NCBI GenBank assembly: GCA_020631735.1
Contig: CM036160.1
Span: forward strand, 114,620,680 to 114,684,679
Direction of reading: 5' to 3'
DNA: 64,000 nt
Origin: Saccharum officinarum
Taxonomy: Eukaryota; Streptophyta; Magnoliopsida; Poales; Poaceae
Position 1 is the first letter of the stretch, and each line of letters begins with the position of its first letter. A program made the translations under genes and the position numbers. Below are positions 58,057 through 64,000 of the stretch, piece by piece. The notes under the pieces are model-generated. The model searched no databases, was not told the origin of the DNA, and saw only the letters and a program-made list of their open reading frames with translations.

Positions 58057-59365
58057 ATGCAAACCCTCATCCTCCCCGACGCCATGGCCGTGGCAGCGGC
58101 GGCGGCCGACGTGCCCTCGCGCACGCAACCTCTGCCCCGCCGCGTCTCGGTGTCGATGGCGCGGGCGCCACGGCGGGAGTCGGACCCGAAGAAGCGGGTG
58201 GTGATCACGGGGATGGGCGTGGTGTCGGTGTTCGGCAACGACGTGGGCGCGTACTACGACCGCCTCCTCGCCGGGAGCAGCGGTGCCGGCCCCATCGACC
58301 GCTTCGACGCCTCCGGGTTCTCCACCCGCTTCGCCGCCCAGATCCGCGGCTTCTCCTGCGAGGGCCACATCGACGACGAGAGCGACCGCCGCCTCGACGA
58401 CTGCCAGCGCTACGCCCTCGTCGCCGCAAGGAAGGCCCTCGCGTCCGCCGGGCTCGCCCTCGGCTCCAGAGCGATGTACAAGGTCGGCCGATCACACGTC
58501 ACGCACGCGGTTCGCTCACCACTTTGCCGACCCCACCAATCTATTCTAACAATCGCAGCGGCCCGCAGGTGGGTGATGATCCATCCACTGAGTCTGCATG
58601 CGCTGCAGGTGAACTACGTGAACGCTCACGCCACCTCCTCGCTTGCCGGGGACCTGGCAGAGGTGAAGGCACTGAGGCAGGTGTTCAAGAACCCGTCCCA
58701 GATCAAAATGAACGCGACCAGGTGATCCATCGATCTTGTATTTACTTGCACCATGACGATTTGTCGATGATCTGTTTTTTTCTGCAACAACTTGGCTTGA
58801 GGTCCGTGCATGATGGGGCAACTGATGTCTATGTCGGTGTCTTCTTCTCGCAGTCCATGATCGGGCATTGCCTTGGCGCGGCCGGCGGGTTGGAAGCCAT
58901 TGCTACCATCAAAGCCATAACCACCGGCTGGGTGCATCCGACCATAAACCAATTTGTAAGTTTCCAACGAGTTATACATCTCTGAAACTACTGGTCCCCG
59001 AGAAATTGAATCAAGCTTCGAATGAATTTCTATCATGTTGTTATACAAAATGTGATGTTTGTACGTAACAAAAGCGTAGTGACACTGATATATGTTTTTT
59101 TTTTGACTGCAGAATCCTGAGCCGGCAGTTTATGAATTTGACACGGTGAGTGGGGTGAAACAGCGGCACGAGGTACGCGTCGGTGAGTGGCGAACTGTCA
59201 ATGCATACGTGCATGAATCGCTCCCTCCCTGGCAGTCTGGCACTGGTAGTAGTGGTGATGATGATGAGTTCCTCCCTCTGGCATGCAGGTATCTCCAATT
59301 CGTTTGGATTTGGTGGGCACAACTCGGTGGCAGTGTTTGCACCGTTCAAGCCCATATCCTGGTGA
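58057..59365 (+). pseudogene. KAS1: 3-oxoacyl-ACP synthase I (KAS I) copy lacking its catalytic centre
   Basis: KAS I condenses malonyl-ACP with acyl-ACP in plastids. Exon 1 (58057-58482) encodes a Ser/Arg/Ala-rich plastid transit peptide and the N-terminus PKKRVVITGMGVVSVFGNDV and RRLDDCQRYALVAARKAL. Exon 2 (58609-58721) jumps to VNYVNAHATSSLAGDLAEV. Exon 3 (58854-58955) is SMIGHCLGAAGGLEAIATIKA. Exon 4 (59113-59182) is NPEPAVYEFDTV, and exon 5 (59289-59365) is GISNSFGFGGHNSVAVFAPFKP. The middle of the enzyme, over 200 residues including the active-site Cys (ACATS-type motif), is absent; only the two catalytic His motifs remain. Exon 2 ends ACCAG where ACCAAG is expected; splicing to exon 3 therefore shifts frame and meets TGA. 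I call it a pseudogene. Confidence 0.85.
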
Positions 59366-59804
59366 GTGGCCACGATGGTGCGTCGCACGTTTCTGCAGCA
59401 ACACCACTCTATACTACATGTTTTGGTAGAAACAGGATATATGCCTTCCTTGATGTTTTCTTGCCATAGAAGTTCCCATACAGAAATAATGCTTGTTTGT
59501 GTTTGTGTAATGCGTTGTGTAAAACGGCAGCATCAAGGGAAAGCGATTTTTTTTAAATCTCCCAGGGTCGTCTCAGTAGACAACAAAGCAGGCGTATAGC
59601 TATTTGGGCCTTTTGTCATCGGCTTTGTTAGCGCCCGGATGTTCGGCACGCGAGATGTGTCCAGACGCCGAAACGTAAAATCGAATAGAATTGTGTCCAC
59701 CGCGTCTCTATCCCCATTCCCCACCACGCCCTTGTTCCTGTTCCCCACCGCGCCCTTTTCCCCCACCGTGCCTCTATTCTAAGAGCACGAAACACTTCAA
59801 ATAC
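59366..59804. other. Downstream flank of the KAS I copy
   Basis: Contains part of the probable 3' UTR and a stretch with CCCCACCGCGCCC repeats (59710-59775). No gene was recognised. Confidence 0.4.
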
Positions 59805-60060
59805 AGCATCGCAAATTATGTAAACTATGTAGTCATTGGAATATAACTACTGCAACATCGCAAAACTATGTACTATGATATCGAAAAACTATGTACTGCA
59901 ACATAAAAAATTATGTACCGCAACATCGAAAAATTATGTACTGCAACATCTCAAACAGTACTACTGCAACATCGGAAAAAAATCAACCATAAAACATGGA
60001 AATAGAAACATCTCAAAATCACCTTTCAATGCTACAACATTTAAAAAACGTAATTTCAAC
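59805..60060. repeat. Degenerate tandem repeat of ACTATGTACTGCAACATCG-type units
   Basis: Units of roughly 20-28 bp containing AAAACTATGTACTGCAACAT recur at least six times, decaying towards GCAACATCTCAAA. Related GCAACATT motifs continue to about 60310. This is AT-rich satellite-like DNA; the open frame across it (59836-60066) is an artefact of the repeat. Confidence 0.7.
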
Positions 60061-60095
60061 AATTAAAATCGCTTGTCACAACACGTACAAAAAAG

Positions 60096-60211
60096 AGCTT
60101 GTTCGCTTGAGTTTTCAGCCGCTTATTTTCAGCCAGCCAGCAGTATTTTTCTCTCACATAAATCAGCCAACAGTACTTTCAACCGCTTATTTTCAGCCAA
60201 GTGAACAAGCT
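60096..60211. mobile_element. Palindromic MITE, AGCTTGTTCG family (complete copy)
   Basis: The 116-bp unit starts AGCTTGTTCGCTTGA and ends CAAGTGAACAAGCT, imperfect inverted repeats. A second inner pair is TTTTCAGCCGCTTATTTTCAG and ACCGCTTATTTTCAGCC. The centre carries CAGTATTTTTCTCTCAC and AAATCAGCCAACAG. Fragments of the same family lie at 9018-9230 and 9426-9530. A target duplication is not clear. Confidence 0.65.
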
Positions 60212-60633
60212 GTAAAACTCACAAGTTGCAACATTAGGGGAAAAATACAATCCTAACATTAGAGCTCTCTTTCTACAACACATGAATCACCCTATTGCAA
60301 CATTCGAAAATCATCTATTGCGACATCAAAAATCCCCTTACAACACGGAGAAACGGTAAACACAACAACAAAAAGGGATGGGTTCGAGGTGCAAGCCGCT
60401 CTAGCCCCTGGCCCATTACCTTCGAGCTCGCCGGAGGAAGGAGGGAAAAGGACCCTAGATCTCGCCGGAACCCTAGCCACCACCGCGTCCCTCAAATCCA
60501 GAGGAGGAGGAGGGTTCAGATCCAGATGAGAACCGACCTACCTCGTTCGGAGCCGCCGCCGCCGTCCTTCTCTCCGGTGGGAGGAGCGGGAGCCGGGTCG
60601 CTGAGGGCGCGAGGTAGTAATGGAGGTCGCGGA

Positions 60634-63600
60634 TGTCACAGAACCTCCTAATTATGATGACCCACACATATCAGTCATTATCATAATGACCTCTGACAGT
60701 CATATTTATGTTCCTCGTAGCTTAAAAGGCTTGTTTTCCTCTGAACAGGATCCAATTACAGGAGTATTGCAATATTACAATAATTTATTTAAAATACCAT
60801 CAGAGTAAAGTAGTGGAAGTCTTACATAACTTAAGTTTACAAACCACAGTTTTCAAACCTCAAACCATACGTAACATTATTACAAACCAGTAGTAGTGGA
60901 GTATCAGTAGTAACTTCATTACAACATCCAAACAAAGTGTCTTGCCCAAAGGCCACACAGCCAACTCGTCATCACTTTATTCAACAACAACGGTCATACA
61001 AGAAGGCTCAAAGCAGACTTGCTCATGAACTGCACCTACAACAAGGGGTTTAACAAACTCTGAGTATGGACAGTACTCAACAAGACTTACCCGACTAAGA
61101 AAAAGGCTCCAAAGACATGTTAGCTTTAGGGAATCAAGGTACGGGTATTTAAGAATCAAAATTTATTTTGCAGAAAAGTTTACTAGAATAAATCCTTGCT
61201 TTCAACATTTTATTTTTATCATTGATGGTTCATTAACCAATTCTAAGTGATCCTAATCTAGATCAAAGTAATTCTCATCAAATTCTTTCTGATTTTTTTA
61301 ACGTTTTCATTTCTTAACTACGATGCAGGACAGGTGATCGAGTCTCCATAACCAAGGAGCAACGACGATTCGAACCGATTATATCCAATTGGGGATCTCT
61401 AACCTCAAGACATATGTAGAACCAAATCTTGCATATGCCAACCCTCATTTAGATCTCTCAAGAGCAGAACGTGTCCATCGTCACCCGAGAGTACAGTACT
61501 CCTCGAACCCGGCCCAATTCTAGCCCCGAGGGTACACGCTACTTCCGCCATCTCTCCACTCCCAGTGCGAGGTTAGACGTTCTCGTAATGGAATCACTAA
61601 CATCTTGGGTTTACCCGAGGCATAAGGCTAGTTGCAAAGTCTCGAAACACAAGCGGGCCTACAACGAACGGTCCTTAATTGACAAAGCGGAAACACTACA
61701 TTGAGACTCCTTTTTCAATGCAAGTTAGTAGTGGCCAAACCACCTGCCCAATCTTCAAGTTCATTCTTATATTCTATTATTCCTCAAATATGCCATCATG
61801 GCCATGTAAACATTTCATTTAAAAGCCTAACTCATTAAGCATAGTGAAGCATACTATGCATTTTAAGTAAAGCAGGTACAAAGGATGATAATGCAGCAAT
61901 TGGGTTATCACTCAACTCCTAATTACTTAATGTAGTAAACCATAGTACCAGCAATAAAGATTTATAAAAAAACTCAAGGAAGGGTTTAAATGCACCGGGG
62001 CTTGCCTTGCTCAGACGAGATGACTGGTTCAGGCTCAACAACTTCAACGTTCGGTCTAGAACCCACTGACGACAATCCTTCTCCGGAAGCTTACTCAACA
62101 ATGTCAACTTCCTCGAAAGCGGGAACTATACGAGAGTATAACATGCTTCAACATGATGCGATGATAAACATGATGCTTGACGATGACATGCCATGATTAA
62201 TGACTTGAGTACAACTTTCCTTCGCGGTACAGTTACAAAACAAAAGAACCTACTGACTAACAGAGATTACATTAAGCAACATTAATATTTCTTATAGAAC
62301 ATGTTAATCATGAGCTCAACCAAGTAATTAAGGTGCCAAGGATAATTAAGGGTTAATGACTCAAGGTCATCACTCAATCAAAAGAGCACACAACACTTAA
62401 AGTTATTGATTTAACATTTAATTAATCACTTAAATAATTAAGGCATAAATTAAGAATAAATTAAACTTTATTTAATTGAGCTCAAACTTTTTCTATAGAT
62501 TACTCATGCTCTAAAACAGTGTCAAAACAAATTTCCTGATTTTTGGATTTATATTTTAATTACTAAAATTCCTGGAAGTTGCATTTAATATTTAATTGAG
62601 CTAATTAAATAACTTACAAAAAGTAATCAAAATTGGCATTTAATATTTTTCCTAATTAGTTTACACCCTGAAAAGCTTACACAAAAATTTTCACTATTTT
62701 TGGAGCTCTAAAAAATTCTATTGAAATAAACAAAAACTATTACTATTCATATTTTTGAAAAAGAAAAACAAAACTGCAGCTCGGGCCGACTCCTCCTTCT
62801 CCTCCGGCTCGGCCCATCCGTGCGTAGTCGCCCGCGCCTGCGCTCGCCTGGCCCAGCAGCACGCGCGACCCAGGAACACGCGCGCTCTCTCCTTCTCTCG
62901 CTCTCGCTGACAGCGCGGTCCCGCCTGTCATCTCCCTTCTCCCTCACTCGCTCTCTCTCCCGCGGCCCAGCCATGACGGCACGGCGGCCGGCCGGCGACC
63001 ACGGCGCCGGTGATAAGATCATGCCCAACTAACGTGACCATCATGATCTACGCGACACCGCGAACACCCCCGGACACCCGGCTCGGCTGCAGACATTCTG
63101 GAGGGAGCATCTCACCGGCCATGGCGGCACGGTGGCCGCGAATCACGGCATTCCGACGACACAAGCCGGTAGGGACTGAATTGGAGGCATGGGAAGCTTC
63201 AGCGGCTCACCGTGAGTGCAGTGGAGCAACCAGCAGGCATGGAGAGGCGGTGGAGATGGCTGGCCACGTGAGGCGGACTGCGGCGGCGCTTTGCCGGACC
63301 TTAGGAGGACGATGGCAGCCAAGGCTCTGTGGGCTATGCGGTTGGCTGGGAGTTGGCTCAGGAGAAGCGCAAGGACTTGGTGATGCTTTGGGGAAGATGG
63401 AGAGGACTACGATGGCTAGGCGACGGTGAATTTCGCCGGCGGGGTGGAGCTTGGCGACGGTGGCGAAAAAATAAAAAAACGACGACGACGAAACGTCCTT
63501 AAATAGATGGTCAGGGAGCTTGACGTGGCCGCGGGAAGGCGCGCGAACTCAGGCTGGCCAGCTGAGGTGCGCGAGAAGGCTGTGGAAGCAGCCCGGCGGC

Positions 63601-64000
63601 TCGCCGGCGCCCATGCCTTCTGCTGCCCTGCTGTGATTTGCCGGAGCACTGTAGCATCTCCCCCCAAAAATTTAGATTTCAAATTGTTTTCCAAAATTAC
63701 TTTCAAAAACATGTAGTAACTTGAAAAATTCCCAAAATATGAAATCTTCAAAAATTCAAGCTCTACAACTTTCATGTTGAAAACTTTTTCAAATTGGAAC
63801 TGGATTTTGAAATTTGAATTCAAAATCAAAAGGGGACACTTTTTCTGGAATTTGGTAACTTAGAAATTACTTTCAATTTTATATTGAAACTTCAAAAACT
63901 CTAAACACCAAAGTTGTACATCTAACCAAGACCTACAACTTTTCTATTCAAACCATTTTCAAATTCTGCTTCTATTTTGAAATTTGAGTTTGGGGATGAA
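60634..64000. mobile_element. Probable long LTR or non-coding retroelement DNA, running off the window
   Basis: An abrupt start TGTCACAGAACCTCC at 60634 fits an LTR terminus. The following 3.4 kb has no retroelement protein motifs. It includes AT-rich DNA, a GC-rich block with SR/G-rich pseudo-frames (62770-63430), and CAAATTTCAAAAT/CTACAACTTTC motifs common in grass gypsy LTRs (63660-64000). TGTAGCATCTCCCCCC at 63650 is a second possible terminus. The right boundary is outside, so this is tentative. Confidence 0.4.

Noticed and set aside
59836..60256. Open frames over the ACTATGTACTGCAACAT region
   Set aside because: They are produced by a degenerate tandem repeat and a MITE, with periodic residues and no domain.
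62747..63429. GC-rich open frames with Arg/Ser-rich products near the right end
   Set aside because: Low-complexity, on both strands, within probable LTR-type DNA; no recognisable protein.

Overview
This is a plant nuclear window, most likely from a grass (Poaceae; a panicoid such as sorghum, sugarcane, Miscanthus or maize is my inference). The evidence is split genes with GT-AG introns, Stowaway MITEs, and SIRE/Maximus-, Tat- and CACTA-type elements of grass character, with AT-rich intergenic DNA beside GC-rich first exons. Only three host loci are recognisable. They are a SEC31 COPII coat gene on the minus strand (1-7218, 3' end outside the window), a glyoxalase-I-like VOC gene on the plus strand (56368-56980), and a broken copy of plastid beta-ketoacyl-ACP synthase I on the plus strand (58057-59365).

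Everything from 7633 to 47898 is one Russian-doll stack of transposons whose layers can be peeled by their target-site duplications. Layer 1 is a 240-bp Stowaway MITE. Layer 2 is a full-length minus-strand LINE inserted in it, flanked by a perfect 21-bp duplication (7765-7785 and 47791-47811). Layer 3, inside the LINE, holds a MITE (8038-8474), fragments of a palindromic MITE family near 9.0 and 9.5 kb, a CACTA transposon (10519-40487, 3-bp duplication GCT), and two solo LTRs (41669-43515 and 45062-46330). At the CACTA and both solo-LTR sites the LINE reading frame resumes when the insert and one duplication are ignored. Layer 4, inside the CACTA, holds Tat-type Ty3/gypsy pieces with an antisense ORF and a 57-bp tandem repeat (10.96-17.5 kb), and a 5'-truncated copia element X (17.7-34.8 kb). 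Layer 5 is a complete SIRE/Maximus-type copia element Y (19579-31726, 5-bp duplication AGTCA) sitting inside X. I found no CACTA transposase. The right part of the CACTA instead carries two host-like gene fragments: an XS-zinc-finger gene (36928-37528) and an F-box/F-box-associated pseudogene (38288-39330).

To the right of the stack are nested Stowaway MITEs (47931-48298), about 1.3 kb of unassigned DNA, and a decayed copia element Z with truncated LTRs (49643-55770). Next come the glyoxalase gene, the KAS I-like remnant, a degenerate tandem repeat and another palindromic MITE. The window ends in about 3.4 kb of non-coding, probably LTR-type, sequence running off the edge.

Functionally the host genes are unrelated: vesicle coat, small-molecule detoxification-type enzyme and plastid fatty-acid synthesis. 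The main biology here is genome evolution. Roughly 40 kb of mobile DNA has landed about 0.4-0.6 kb upstream of the SEC31 start codon. The CACTA appears to have picked up host exons, and the KAS I copy has lost the exons that carry its active-site cysteine.
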